Source: Paraburkholderia bryophila
GTDB lineage: Bacteria; Pseudomonadota; Gammaproteobacteria; Burkholderiales; Burkholderiaceae
Direction of reading: 5' to 3'
Assembly: GCF_003269035.1 (NCBI RefSeq)
Contig: NZ_QLTK01000039.1
Location: 1-62,028, forward strand
Length of the DNA stretch: 62,028 nucleotides
This document shows, in pieces, positions 1 to 9,107 of the stretch. A program made the translations under genes and the position numbers. Under the pieces are notes generated by a model. It saw only the letters and a list, made by a program, of their open reading frames with translations. It made no database searches and was not told the origin of the DNA. Numbering within the stretch: position 1 is the stretch's first letter; the number at the start of each line of letters is the position of its first letter.

Positions 1-432
1 GGTCTATCTGAATCCGGAGCGAACCCAGGCCTCAGCCGAAATGTATAGGCAGGCCGCGTAACGGTTCAGGCGACAACTACCTTGACACACACCGCATGCA
101 AAGAAAAGTAGGTGCCCCCCCGCACAGGGGCAACGCTAATAGACCACCACGACCTCAAGGAAAGGCCCAAAAAAAATCACACACAAACCAAATTCCCGCC
201 CACAAGGTCCCACTACTTTGCCGTCGCCAACTCCGCCGATTAGCGACCTTTTCAAAGCAAACCAACCGACCTGTCGCAAACGTCGCCAAACCCCCGCGCC
301 ACGGGCAAAAACACCCCCACCGCCCCTAGTGCACAGCACGAAAGAAACCGCTAATCTCGACCCCGCGCGTCAGCTCAAACCGCCAAACGCGCAGCGCAAA
401 CCCAGCAGCAAACCAGCACCCGGAGCACCGCA
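1..432. other. Leader region before bioA, no gene seen
   Basis: I see no convincing gene here. The open frames over this stretch have Pro/Arg-rich, low-complexity translations. The section around 100-170 (AAGTAGGTGCC, then a GCACAGGGGCAACGC block) resembles an intergenic sequence I associate with many Burkholderia loci; that is recollection and would need a genome search. A TTGACA hexamer lies at 82-87 but I find no good -10 at the right spacing, so the bioA promoter is not assigned. No BioR- or BirA-type operator is obvious. GGAG at 422-425 is the ribosome binding site of bioA. Confidence 0.4.
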
Positions 433-1797
433 TTGAACAAGACCGCAGAACCCACCACCGCAAACCCTGACGACTGGGTCGCCCGCAGCCTGCGTGCCGT
501 CTGGCACCCCTGCACCCAGATGAAGCACCACGAGCGCCTACCGCTCGTCCCCGTCGCACGGGGTCAAGGCGCGTGGCTCTACGACCGCGCCAACCATCGT
601 TATCTGGATGCGATCAGCTCCTGGTGGGTCAACCTGTTCGGTCACGCCAACCCGCGCATCAACGCGGCCCTGAAAGACCAGCTCGACACCCTCGAACACG
701 CCATGCTCGCCGGCTGCACGCACGAGCCGGCCATCGAACTCGCGGAACGCCTCAGCGCCCTCACCGACAATACGCTCGGTCACGCGTTCTTCGCATCGGA
801 CGGCGCGTCCGCCGTCGAAATCGCGCTGAAAATGAGCTTTCATTCGTGGCGTAATCGCGGCTTCGCCGACAAGCAGGAATTCGTCTGCGTCGCCAATAGC
901 TACCACGGCGAAACCATCGGTGCGCTTGGTGTCACCGACGTCGCGCTCTTCAAGGACGCCTACGATCCGCTGATCCGTCACGCTCACGTCGTGGCATCGC
1001 CCGACGCGCGTCTCGCGCAACCCGGCGAAACCGCCGCCGATGTCGCGCGTCGGGCGCTCGATCACGTACGCTCGCTGTTCGAAGCGCGCGCCGGCAAAAT
1101 CGCCGCGCTGATCGTCGAGCCGCTCGTGCAATGCGCCGCCGGCATGGCCATGCACGACGCGTCGTATCTCACGGGACTGCGCGCCCTGTGCGACCAGTAC
1201 GGCGTCCATCTGATCGCCGATGAAATCGCCGTTGGTTGTGGACGCACCGGTACGTTCTTCGCTTGCGAACAGGCCGGCATGTGGCCGGACTTTCTGTGTT
1301 TGTCGAAAGGCATCAGCGGCGGCTACCTGCCACTCTCGATCGTGCTGTCGCGCGACGAAATCTACGCGGCCTTCTATCACGACGACACCGCGCGCGGCTT
1401 CCTGCACTCGCACTCGTACACCGGCAATCCGCTCGCCTGCCGCGCGGCGCTCGCCACGCTCGACCTGTTCGTCAGCGACAACGTGCTCGCCGCCAACGCG
1501 CAAAAATCCGCGACGCTGAAGGCCGCGCTCGCGCCGCTCGCCGAACACAGCCACGTACGCAATCTGCGCCAGTGCGGCACGATCTTCGCGTTCGACGCCG
1601 TGATCGACGACCCGCAGCAAGCCCGCACCTTCTCACGCCGTTTCTTCGACAACGCGTTGCAGCGCGAACTCCTGCTGCGCCCGATCTCGACCACGGTGTA
1701 TCTGATGCCCCCTTACATCCTCGACGACGAAGAACTCGCGCTGCTCGCATCGCGCACGCGCGAAACCTTCGAAGCCACGCTCACGGAGGCCCGCTAA
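433..1797 (+). CDS. bioA: Adenosylmethionine-8-amino-7-oxononanoate aminotransferase BioA
   Basis: Cytosolic PLP enzyme of biotin synthesis that transfers the amino group of S-adenosylmethionine to KAPA, giving DAPA. The 454-residue product is of normal family length. The N-terminal part carries the SSWWVN substrate-site motif, SYHGETIGALGVT follows, then IADEIAVGCGRTG and the PLP lysine K292 in LSKGISGGYLP. The TTG start at 433 is chosen because GGAG (422-425) lies seven bases upstream and no in-frame ATG precedes the conserved WHPCTQMKHH segment. First gene of the operon bioA-bioF-bioD-bioB; its TAA shares a base with the bioF ATG, so translation is probably coupled. Confidence 0.96.
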   Translation: MNKTAEPTTANPDDWVARSLRAVWHPCTQMKHHERLPLVPVARGQGAWLYDRANHRYLDAISSWWVNLFGHANPRINAALKDQLDTLEHAMLAGCTHEPAIELAERLSALTDNTLGHAFFASDGASAVEIALKMSFHSWRNRGFADKQEFVCVANSYHGETIGALGVTDVALFKDAYDPLIRHAHVVASPDARLAQPGETAADVARRALDHVRSLFEARAGKIAALIVEPLVQCAAGMAMHDASYLTGLRALCDQYGVHLIADEIAVGCGRTGTFFACEQAGMWPDFLCLSKGISGGYLPLSIVLSRDEIYAAFYHDDTARGFLHSHSYTGNPLACRAALATLDLFVSDNVLAANAQKSATLKAALAPLAEHSHVRNLRQCGTIFAFDAVIDDPQQARTFSRRFFDNALQRELLLRPISTTVYLMPPYILDDEELALLASRTRETFEATLTEAR

Positions 1798-2981
1798 TGC
1801 ATCTGCTCGACACACTCAAAGCAGGCCTGCAGGACATCGACGACCACGGTCTGCGCCGCCGCCGCCGCACCGCCGACACGGCATGCGCGGCACACATGAC
1901 CGTCGACGGCCGCGCAATGATCGGCTTCGCCAGTAACGACTATCTCGGCCTCGCCGCGCATCCGCAGTTGATCGCGGCCATCGCCGAAGGCGCGCAGCGC
2001 TACGGCGCGGGCAGCGGCGGCTCGCATCTGCTGGGCGGCCACTCGCGCGCGCATGCGCAACTCGAAGACGACCTCGCGGCATTCGTCGGCGGCTTCGTCG
2101 ACAATGCGCGCGCGCTCTACTTCAGCACCGGCTACATGGCGAACCTCGCCACGCTCACCGCGCTCGCGGGCCGCGGCGCGACGCTGTTCTCCGATGAACT
2201 GAATCACGCGTCGCTGATCGACGGGGCGCGGCTGTCGCGCGCCGACGTGCAGATCTATCCGCACTGCGATATGAATGAGTTGGGCGCGTTGCTCGAAGCG
2301 TCGACCGCCGCGATCAAGGTGATCGTGTCGGACACCGTCTTCAGCATGGACGGCGACATCGCGCCACTCACGCGTCTGCTCGCGCTCGCGGAACAGCACG
2401 GCGCCTGGCTGATCGTCGACGACGCGCACGGCTTCGGCGTGCTCGGTCCGCAAGGCCGCGGCGCGGTCGCGCAAGCGGCGCTGCGCTCGCCGAATCTGAT
2501 TTCGATCGGCACGCTCGGCAAGGCGGCGGGCGTCTCGGGCGCGTTCGTCGTCGCGCATGAAACCGTGATCGAATGGCTCGTGCAGCGCGCGCGTCCGTAC
2601 ATTTTCACCACGGCATCGGTGCCGGCGGCCGCGCATGCGGTGTCGGCGAGCCTGCGCATTATCGGCGGCGAAGAAGGCGACGCGCGACGCGCGCATCTCC
2701 AGCAACTGATCAAACGCACGCGCGCCATGCTGAAGGCAACGCCGTGGACGCCCGTCGATTCGCACACCGCCGTGCAACCGCTGATCATCGGCGAGAACGA
2801 CGCGACGCTCGATATCGCGGCCACGCTCGACCGCGCCGGCCTGTGGGTGCCGGCGATCCGTCCGCCGACCGTGCCGGTCGGCACGTCGCGCCTGCGCATT
2901 TCGCTGTCGGCCGCGCACTCGATGGCGGATCTGGACCGGCTCGACGTTGGCTTGCAACAGCTCGGAGCAAAAGCGGCATGA
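1797..2981 (+). CDS. bioF: 8-amino-7-oxononanoate synthase BioF
   Basis: PLP-dependent condensation of pimeloyl-ACP/CoA with L-alanine, giving KAPA, the step before BioA. The 394-residue product has the alpha-oxoamine synthase hallmarks: FASNDYLGLA near residue 45, GSGGSHLLGGH, DELNHASLIDG, the DDAHGFGVLG PLP-contact motif, and the PLP lysine K242 in GTLGKAAGVSG. The start ATG (1797-1799) overlaps the bioA stop by one base; the longer frame upstream from 1236 only runs antiparallel-free over bioA in another phase and is not coding. It overlaps bioD by four bases (ATGA). Confidence 0.95.
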   Translation: MHLLDTLKAGLQDIDDHGLRRRRRTADTACAAHMTVDGRAMIGFASNDYLGLAAHPQLIAAIAEGAQRYGAGSGGSHLLGGHSRAHAQLEDDLAAFVGGFVDNARALYFSTGYMANLATLTALAGRGATLFSDELNHASLIDGARLSRADVQIYPHCDMNELGALLEASTAAIKVIVSDTVFSMDGDIAPLTRLLALAEQHGAWLIVDDAHGFGVLGPQGRGAVAQAALRSPNLISIGTLGKAAGVSGAFVVAHETVIEWLVQRARPYIFTTASVPAAAHAVSASLRIIGGEEGDARRAHLQQLIKRTRAMLKATPWTPVDSHTAVQPLIIGENDATLDIAATLDRAGLWVPAIRPPTVPVGTSRLRISLSAAHSMADLDRLDVGLQQLGAKAA

Positions 2982-3709
2982 CCAGCCTCGATCACAACGC
3001 GCTGTCGCTGTTCGTCACCGGTACCGATACGGAAATCGGCAAGACCTTCGTTTCATCCGCACTGTTGCGTGGTTTCGTGCGCGCGGGACTGCAAGCCGCC
3101 GCGATGAAGCCGATCGCCGCCGGCGCGTTCGAAGTGAACGGCGTGCTGCACAACGAAGACGCGGATCAACTCGACGCCGCGTCGAACGTGCTGCTACCGC
3201 CCGAGATGCGCACGCCGTATCTGCTGAAGGAACCGGCCGCGCCGCACATTGCCGCTGCGCTGCAAAACGTCACGTTCGATCTCGGCCACATCGTCGCGTG
3301 TCATGCGCAGGCGTTGCAGCGCGCGGAGATCGTCGTGGTGGAAGGCGTCGGTGGTTTTCGTGTGCCGCTGACCGCCACCGAGGACACCGCCGATCTCGCC
3401 GTCGCGCTGAATCTGCCGGTCGTGCTGGTGGTCGGCATGCGTCTCGGCTGCATCAGCCATACGCTGCTCACCGCCGAAGCGATCGCCGCACGCGGGCTCA
3501 CGCTCGCGGGCTGGGTCGCGAATCGCGTCGATCCGGACATGACGTTCCCCGACGAAAACATTGCCTCGATTCGCGAGCAGCTTGCTCGCACGTACGACGC
3601 CCCCCTGCTCGGCATCGTGCCGCATCTGAGCCCGGCTTCGCCCGAACTCGCGGCGGACCAGCTCGACATCGACCGACTTTTGCAGACGCTGCGTCACACG
3701 CAGCGCTGA
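2978..3709 (+). CDS. bioD: Dethiobiotin synthetase BioD
   Basis: ATP-dependent carboxylation and ring closure of DAPA to dethiobiotin. The 243-residue product starts with the Walker A segment TGTDTEIGKT (K22), followed by the MKPIAAG motif and VVEGVGGFRVPL, which is the usual BioD glycine-rich substrate loop. GWVANRVDPDM matches the nucleotide-base recognition region. The ATG overlaps the bioF stop as ATGA, so the start is set by coupling. A 34-base gap separates it from bioB. The coding strand antisense frames here are shadows. Confidence 0.95.
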   Translation: MTSLDHNALSLFVTGTDTEIGKTFVSSALLRGFVRAGLQAAAMKPIAAGAFEVNGVLHNEDADQLDAASNVLLPPEMRTPYLLKEPAAPHIAAALQNVTFDLGHIVACHAQALQRAEIVVVEGVGGFRVPLTATEDTADLAVALNLPVVLVVGMRLGCISHTLLTAEAIAARGLTLAGWVANRVDPDMTFPDENIASIREQLARTYDAPLLGIVPHLSPASPELAADQLDIDRLLQTLRHTQR

Positions 3710-3743
3710 TCCCCACACACATCCATCCACGAGGATTGACGAC

Positions 3744-4823
3744 ATGACGCAACTGAACATCGCTTCGACGCCAGCCGACACGGCCGCCGCCAACAACAAC
3801 GCCGCCGAAGGCGCCAAACAACTGGCGCGCTGGCGCGTCGCCGACATCGTCGCGCTGTACGAACTGCCGTTCAACGACCTGATGTTCCGCGCGCAGCAAA
3901 CGCATCGCGAGCTTTTCGACGCCAACACCGTGCAACTGTCGACGCTGCTGTCGATCAAGACCGGCGGTTGCGAAGAAGATTGCGCGTACTGTCCGCAGTC
4001 GGTGCATCACGACACGGGCCTGCAGGCCGACAAGCTGATGCCGGTCGACGAAGTGCTCGCCGCCGCGAAGGTCGCCAAGGACAACGGCGCGACACGTTTC
4101 TGCATGGGCGCGGCGTGGCGTAACCCGAAGGACCGTCACCTCGAACCGATCAAGGACATGATCCGCGGTGTGAAGGCGATGGGCCTCGAAACCTGCGTGA
4201 CGCTCGGCATGCTCGAAACGCACCAGGCGCAAGCGCTGCGCGACGCGGGCCTCGACTACTACAACCACAACCTCGATACGTCGCCGGAGTTCTACGGCCA
4301 GATCATTTCGACGCGCACGTATCAGGACCGTCTCGACACGCTCGAACGCGTGCGCGACGCGGGCATCAACGTGTGTTGCGGCGGCATCGTCGGGCTGGGC
4401 GAATCGCGCCGCGAACGCGCCGGGCTGATCACGCAACTGGCGAACATGGAGCCGTATCCGGAATCGGTGCCTATCAACAATCTGGTGCAGGTGGAAGGCA
4501 CGCCGCTGACCGGCACCGAACCGATCGACCCGTTCGAATTCGTGCGCACGATCGCGGTGGCGCGTATCACGATGCCGAAGGCGATGGTGCGTTTGTCGGC
4601 CGGCCGTGAGCAGATGGATGAGGCGTTGCAGGCGCTGTGCTTCCTCGCAGGCGCGAACTCGATTTTCTACGGCGATCAATTGCTGACCACGAGCAATCCG
4701 CAAGCTGAAGCCGACCGCAAGCTGCTGCAACGTCTGGGCATTAGCGCCGAGGCCTCGCAGCAAATGCCGGCGGATCAGAGCGGCTGCGAGCATGCTTGCG
4801 ACAAGCATGCCGCGCCGAACTGA
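3744..4823 (+). CDS. bioB: Biotin synthase BioB (radical SAM)
   Basis: Inserts sulfur into dethiobiotin to form biotin. The 359-residue protein carries the radical-SAM cluster motif C76-x3-C80-x2-C83 (GGCEEDCAYCPQS), the YYNHNLDTS strand, and VCCGGIVGLGE, as in all BioB proteins. The N-terminal 35 residues are an Ala/Asn-rich extension before the conserved RWRVADIVALYELPF. GAGG at 3731-3734 (in CACGAGGATTGACGAC) is the ribosome binding site. Last gene of the bio operon; a strong hairpin terminator follows 60 bases after the stop. The C-terminus CEHACDKHAAPN is extra-family and Cys/His-rich. Confidence 0.97.
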   Translation: MTQLNIASTPADTAAANNNAAEGAKQLARWRVADIVALYELPFNDLMFRAQQTHRELFDANTVQLSTLLSIKTGGCEEDCAYCPQSVHHDTGLQADKLMPVDEVLAAAKVAKDNGATRFCMGAAWRNPKDRHLEPIKDMIRGVKAMGLETCVTLGMLETHQAQALRDAGLDYYNHNLDTSPEFYGQIISTRTYQDRLDTLERVRDAGINVCCGGIVGLGESRRERAGLITQLANMEPYPESVPINNLVQVEGTPLTGTEPIDPFEFVRTIAVARITMPKAMVRLSAGREQMDEALQALCFLAGANSIFYGDQLLTTSNPQAEADRKLLQRLGISAEASQQMPADQSGCEHACDKHAAPN

Positions 4824-4882
4824 GCGGTGTTGAAGCGGGTGAGTTGATGGAACGCGCGCGATAAACCGCGTGCGTTAAAAAA

Positions 4883-4917
4883 GGGCGCCTCGATTCATAT
4901 CGAGGCGCCCTTTGCGT
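4883..4917. terminator. Bidirectional intrinsic terminator between bioB and sbp
   Basis: A perfect 12-bp stem (4883-4894 with 4899-4910, GGGCGCCTCGAT) closes a TCAT loop. On the leftward strand it is followed by a run of six T (complement of the A run at 4877-4882), which fits the sbp-type gene ending at 4933. On the rightward strand it is followed by TTTGCGTTT, a weaker tail for the bio operon. Confidence 0.88.
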
Positions 4918-4932
4918 TTCCAGAACGGCCGC

Positions 4933-5958
4933 TTACTTCTTGTCGACGATGATCTGATCGAACGTGCCGCCATCCGAGAAGTGGGTTTGCTGCGCTTTCT
5001 GCCAGCTGCCGAACATCTCTTCGACGGTGAAGGTTTTGATCGGCTTGAACTCTGCAGCGTGCTTCGCCAGCACGTCCTTGTCACGCGGACGCAGATGATG
5101 CTGCGCGATGATTTCCTGCGCGGCCGGCGACCACAGGTAGTCGAGATACGCCTGCGCTTCCTTGCGCGTGCCGCGCTTGTCGACCACCTTGTCGACGATC
5201 GACACAGGCGGCGCCGCCAGCAAGCTCACCGACGGATACACCGCTTCGAAATTGCCCGCGCCCACGCCGGTGTCGATCAACGACACTTCGTTTTCGAACG
5301 TCACCAGCACGTCGCCGATGCCGCGCTGCGTGAAGGTGGTCGTCGCGCCCCGGCCGCCTGTATCGAGCACCGGCACATTCTTGAAGATCGCCTTTTCGAA
5401 GTCGAGCGCCTGCGCATCCGTGCCGCCGTGCTGCTTGCGATAACCCCATGCGGCGAGATACGAATAGCGCCCGTTGCCCGAGGTCTTCGGATTCGCGATC
5501 ACCACTTGCACGCCCGGCTTCGCGAGATCGTCCCAGTCCTTGATGTGCTTCGGGTTGCCCTTACGCACGAGGAACACCATCGTGGTGGTGTACGGTGCGC
5601 TGTCGTCCGGCAGCCGCGCGCGCCAGTTGGCCGGCACCAGTTGGCCCTTCTCGGCGAGCAGGTCGATGTCGTTCGGCTGGTTCATGGTGACCACGTCGGC
5701 CTGCAGGCCTTGCAGGACCGACAGTGCCTGCGCGCTCGACGCGCCGTGCGACTGGCGCACCGACACGGTCTCGCCGCTCTTCTGCTTGTACGCCGCGATA
5801 AAGCTGGCGTTGATGTCTTTGTACAACTCGCGTGTCACGTCGTACGACACGTTGAGCAGCGACGTGTCGGCGTGCGCCGTCGAGATGCCGCCCATCGCGA
5901 GCGTGATTGCCGTCATGCCGGCTGCGAGCCAGCGCGATGTCCCCGTGTTGCCTGCCAT
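4933..5958 (-). CDS. sbp: Sulfate ABC transporter periplasmic binding protein
   Basis: Periplasmic binding component that delivers sulfate (or thiosulfate) to a CysTWA permease. The 341-residue product has a signal peptide (residues 1-30, ending GGISTAHA before DTSLLNVSYDVTRELYKDIN), then the conserved SHGASSAQALSVLQGLQADVVTMNQPNDID and NPKTSGNGRYSYLAAWGY segments of the Sbp/CysP family. The ATG at 5958 is chosen because a GGGGA site lies just upstream; the open frame continues far upstream but only as a shadow. No permease or ATPase gene lies beside it, so the rest of the transporter must be elsewhere. A TAGAAT hexamer at 6025-6020 (leftward) is a possible -10. Confidence 0.93.
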   Translation of the reverse strand: MAGNTGTSRWLAAGMTAITLAMGGISTAHADTSLLNVSYDVTRELYKDINASFIAAYKQKSGETVSVRQSHGASSAQALSVLQGLQADVVTMNQPNDIDLLAEKGQLVPANWRARLPDDSAPYTTTMVFLVRKGNPKHIKDWDDLAKPGVQVVIANPKTSGNGRYSYLAAWGYRKQHGGTDAQALDFEKAIFKNVPVLDTGGRGATTTFTQRGIGDVLVTFENEVSLIDTGVGAGNFEAVYPSVSLLAAPPVSIVDKVVDKRGTRKEAQAYLDYLWSPAAQEIIAQHHLRPRDKDVLAKHAAEFKPIKTFTVEEMFGSWQKAQQTHFSDGGTFDQIIVDKK

Positions 5959-6107
5959 CTTGTCCCCGCCTATCGATGATGAAAACCTGTGGCCGCACGA
6001 GCGCGCGGCGTGAAGCGGGATTCTAACGGATTGCTTACTGGCTCGTTCGGACCGAGGTCGGACCGAATTCCGACGTAAAGCGGCGGCGCCGAGCGCCACC
6101 GCCGCGT

Positions 6108-6710
6108 TCAGACGAACGCGTGCTGCGCGGCCTCGAAGGTCTCCTCGCGAAAGCGCAGCGGCGCCGCGCAATGCACCAGCGTGTCGACGAAATACTTGGC
6201 GCGCGGCCACGGACCGAAGCCGGCCGCAGTGTTGATATGTCCGGCATCGCCGAGGTTGACGAACGCGCTGCCGAAACGCTGCGCGAGCTCGCGCGAACCG
6301 GCAAGCGACATCCACGGATCGGTTTCGCTGCCGATCAGAATGGAGGGCACGCCGAGACGGCGCGCGTCGAACGGGCCCGCGAAGGCGAATTTCTCCGGGC
6401 TGGCGGGCGCGACGAACAGCACACCGACCACATCGTTCGCATACGACGCCTGCTGCAACGCGTGTGCAGTCGCAAGGCAACCGAAGCTGTGCGCGGCGAG
6501 CACGAACGGCCCGCGCTCGCGCGCCAGCAGATCGCGCAGCGACTGCGCCCAACGCGAGACGTTCGGTGCTTCCCAGTCGGCCTGCTCGACGCGCAACGAG
6601 CGCGCAAACTGCCGTTCGAGCCAGGTTTGCCAGTGCGCGCCTTCGCTGCCGTGCAGGCCGGGCACGGTCACGAGCCGCGGCGGCCACGTCGATTTGATGC
6701 ATGAAAGCAT
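6108..6710 (-). CDS. RBBP9/YdeN-type alpha/beta serine hydrolase
   Basis: Small (200 residues) alpha/beta hydrolase. VTVPGLHGSEGAHWQTW near residue 15 is the oxyanion-side opening motif of the family, AHSFGCLA carries the nucleophilic serine, and GDAGHINTAAGFG carries the catalytic histidine. GAGGGA just upstream of the ATG at 6710 supports the start. Substrate is unknown; relatives include YdeN and human RBBP9. It is transcribed leftwards toward sbp across a 149-base gap containing a GC-rich inverted repeat (about 6080-6106) without a T-run, so read-through into sbp is possible but unproven. Confidence 0.85.
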   Translation of the reverse strand: MLSCIKSTWPPRLVTVPGLHGSEGAHWQTWLERQFARSLRVEQADWEAPNVSRWAQSLRDLLARERGPFVLAAHSFGCLATAHALQQASYANDVVGVLFVAPASPEKFAFAGPFDARRLGVPSILIGSETDPWMSLAGSRELAQRFGSAFVNLGDAGHINTAAGFGPWPRAKYFVDTLVHCAAPLRFREETFEAAQHAFV

Positions 6711-6973
6711 GTCTGTCCCTCGCAGCGGGAATCCGGGAAAGTATTGTCCCGCCCGGTCCGCTGTGGGTGAACCAAGATTTTGTGCTTTGGTTATCGAGTA
6801 AAGGCCGGGGTGAAGGCGCGGGTGAAGGCAGGCACAACGGCATGGTCACGCATGCCGCGGATTGTGGCATCCGGGCACGCCCGCGCGGCCGAAACCGTAC
6901 GCCCGTACGCAAACGCGCGCGTTTCGCCCCGAAAAAGTAGAATGAAGCCTACCCATAAAAGGAGGAGGCCCCC

Positions 6974-7075
6974 ATGCCACGAGCGTCGACCGATGCGCCG
7001 CGCGTCGTGCCGCCGCGCGGCCGGGCCTTCGCCGTCAATCGATCCGACTACGCAGGGACCTGCCCGACCGTATGA
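6974..7075 (+). CDS. 33-residue ORF with strong SD overlapping ghrA start
   Basis: Short ORF, MPRASTDAPRVVPPRGRAFA then 13 further residues, preceded by a near-perfect Shine-Dalgarno AAAAGGAGGAGG (6957-6968) at the right distance from ATG 6974. Its TGA (7073-7075) overlaps the ATG of the downstream reductase as ATGA, a classic translational-coupling arrangement, while that downstream gene has only a weak site of its own. It could be a leader peptide or a coupling ORF for the reductase. I cannot recognise a family, and protein-level conservation is untested, so it may simply be a ribosome-loading device. Confidence 0.5.
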   Translation: MPRASTDAPRVVPPRGRAFAVNRSDYAGTCPTV

Positions 7076-8013
7076 AAGTCCTCTTCTACATGACGCATGC
7101 CGACGCCGCCGAGTGGCTGCACGACTTCGCCCGCGCGCTGCCCGAAGCGGATCTGCGCGAGTGGCAGCCGGGCGACACCGCACCGGCCGACTTCGCGGTC
7201 GTGTGGCGACCGCCGCGCGAGATGCTGGCCGGCCGCGACGATCTGCGCGCGATTTTCAATCTCGGCGCGGGCGTCGACGCGATCCTCGGACTCGAACACG
7301 CGCAACCCGGCACGCTGCCGCGCAAGGCGCAATTGATCCGGCTCGAAGATTCCGGCATGGCGCTGCAAATGGCCGAGTACGTGACGCACGCGGTGCTGCG
7401 CTACCTGCGTCGTTTCGACGAGTATCAGATGTTGCAGGGCGATCGCCGCTGGCAAGTGCTCGAGCCGCATGCGCGTGAGACGTTTACGGTCGGCGTGCTG
7501 GGCTTGGGCGTGCTCGGCTCGCATGTCGCGCAAACGCTCGCGGGCTTCGGCTTACCGGTGCGTGGTTATAGCCGCAGTGCGCGGCAGATCGACGGCATCA
7601 CGACCTTCGCCGGCGATGCGCAGTTCGACGCGTTTCTCGATGGCGTCAAAGTGCTGGTGAATCTGCTGCCCCACACGCCTGAAACCGGCGACTTACTGAA
7701 CACGCGCACTTTCTCGAAGCTCGCGCGCGGCGCGTATCTGATCAACGTCGCGCGCGGCGGCCATCTGGTCGAACAGGATCTGCTCGACGCGCTGGCCAGC
7801 GGTCAACTGACCGCCGCGACGCTCGACGTGTTCCGCGAGGAACCGCTACCGGCCGATCATCTGTTCTGGCGTGAACCGCGTATCACGATCACGCCGCACG
7901 TCTCCGCGCTGACGTTACGCTCGGAAAGCGTCGAGCAGGTCGCACGCAAGATCAAAGCGCTGATGCGCGGCGACACGGTCGGCGGGGTGGTGAATATCGA
8001 ACGCGGATATTGA
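7072..8013 (+). CDS. ghrA: Glyoxylate/hydroxypyruvate reductase A-type 2-hydroxyacid dehydrogenase
   Basis: NAD(P)H-dependent reduction of glyoxylate or hydroxypyruvate. The 313-residue product has the N-terminal catalytic half (FYMTHADAAEWLHDF, NLGAGVDAIL), the NAD-binding glycine motif GVLGLGVLGSHVAQ near residue 142, and the catalytic triad contexts INVARGG (Arg), REEPLP (Glu) and TPHVSALT (His) of the D-isomer-specific dehydrogenases, in the GhrA branch. The ATG at 7072 overlaps the stop of a 33-codon ORF with a strong ribosome binding site, so initiation is likely coupled. The next gene, mvaB, follows after 112 bases. Confidence 0.88.
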   Translation: MKVLFYMTHADAAEWLHDFARALPEADLREWQPGDTAPADFAVVWRPPREMLAGRDDLRAIFNLGAGVDAILGLEHAQPGTLPRKAQLIRLEDSGMALQMAEYVTHAVLRYLRRFDEYQMLQGDRRWQVLEPHARETFTVGVLGLGVLGSHVAQTLAGFGLPVRGYSRSARQIDGITTFAGDAQFDAFLDGVKVLVNLLPHTPETGDLLNTRTFSKLARGAYLINVARGGHLVEQDLLDALASGQLTAATLDVFREEPLPADHLFWREPRITITPHVSALTLRSESVEQVARKIKALMRGDTVGGVVNIERGY

Positions 8014-8125
8014 ATCCGACGCGACTGAATCAATCGTTGGAGCGCCGCCTCGCGCGGCTCGCAACTCAATGGCATGGAATCCGAGCCAGCGCCAAGCCGC
8101 AAGCTCGGGTCGAAAGGAGACAATC

Positions 8126-9052
8126 ATGGCCTTACCCCAGCAAGTCAAAATCGTCGAAGTCGGTCCGCGTGACGGACTGCAGAACGAAAAGGAATTCGTC
8201 CCCACCGCAACCAAGATCGAGCTGATCAACCGGTTGTCGGCGGCGGGTTTCCGCAATGTCGAAGCGGCCTCGTTCGTGTCGCCGAAATGGGTGCCGCAAA
8301 TGGCCGACGGCGCCGACGTGATGGCCGGCATCGCGCGCCACCCGGGCACGATCTACTCGGTACTCACGCCGAACCTGCGCGGCTTCGAAGGCGCGCTCGC
8401 GGCACACGCCGACGAAATCGTGATCTTCGGCGCCGCCAGCGAAGCGTTCTCGCAGAAGAACATCAATTGCAGCATCGCGGAAAGCATCGACCGTTTCGCG
8501 CCGGTCGCGCAGGCGGCGAAGGAACACGGCCTGCGGATTCGCGGCAGCGTGTCGTGCGCGCTCGGCTGCCCGTATCAGGGCGAGGTGCCGGTGGCCTCGG
8601 TGGTCGATGTGGTCGAACGCTTCGCGGCGCTGGGCTGCGACGAAATCGATATCGCCGACACGATCGGCGTCGGCACGCCCAAACGCACGCGCGAAGTGTT
8701 CGAGGCCGTGACTCGCGTGTTTCCGCGCGAACGTCTGTCCGGCCACTTCCACGATACCTACGGCCAGGCGCTCGCGAATATCTACGCCGCACTGCAGGAA
8801 GGTATCGAGATCTATCACGCGTCGGTGGCGGGGCTCGGCGGTTGTCCGTACGCGAAGGGCGCGACCGGCAACGTCGCGACCGAAGACGTGCTGTATCTGA
8901 TGAACGGCCTCGGCATCGAGACCGGTATCGACCTCGCGCAAGTCGTGGCGATCGGCGATTTCATCTCGACGGCGACCGGCAAGCCGAACGTGTCGCGCGC
9001 CGGTAAAGCCCTGCTCGCCAAGGCGCGCAGCGAAGCGGGCAATTGCGTCTGA
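8126..9052 (+). CDS. mvaB: Hydroxymethylglutaryl-CoA lyase
   Basis: Cleaves HMG-CoA to acetyl-CoA and acetoacetate, the last step of leucine catabolism. The 308-residue TIM-barrel protein has the N-terminal VGPRDGLQNE metal and catalytic motif, SCALGCPYQGEV, HFHDTYGQALANIYAAL (metal His), and the HMG-CoA lyase signature GCPYAKGATGNVATEDV with its catalytic Cys. AAAGGAGA at 8113-8120 fixes the ATG at 8126 rather than the in-frame ATG further upstream at 8069. Probably heads a co-directional set with the YbaK, DUF1289, MaoC and MBL genes. Confidence 0.94.
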   Translation: MALPQQVKIVEVGPRDGLQNEKEFVPTATKIELINRLSAAGFRNVEAASFVSPKWVPQMADGADVMAGIARHPGTIYSVLTPNLRGFEGALAAHADEIVIFGAASEAFSQKNINCSIAESIDRFAPVAQAAKEHGLRIRGSVSCALGCPYQGEVPVASVVDVVERFAALGCDEIDIADTIGVGTPKRTREVFEAVTRVFPRERLSGHFHDTYGQALANIYAALQEGIEIYHASVAGLGGCPYAKGATGNVATEDVLYLMNGLGIETGIDLAQVVAIGDFISTATGKPNVSRAGKALLAKARSEAGNCV

Positions 9053-9107
9053 TCGTCGTCGCCACTATTCGTCACTCACCTTTGCTCATCTATCAGGACT
9101 TGAAACG

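Noticed and set aside
96..436. Open frames before bioA on both strands
   Set aside because: Low-complexity Pro/Arg or Gly/Val-rich translations, no ribosome binding sites, mutually overlapping.
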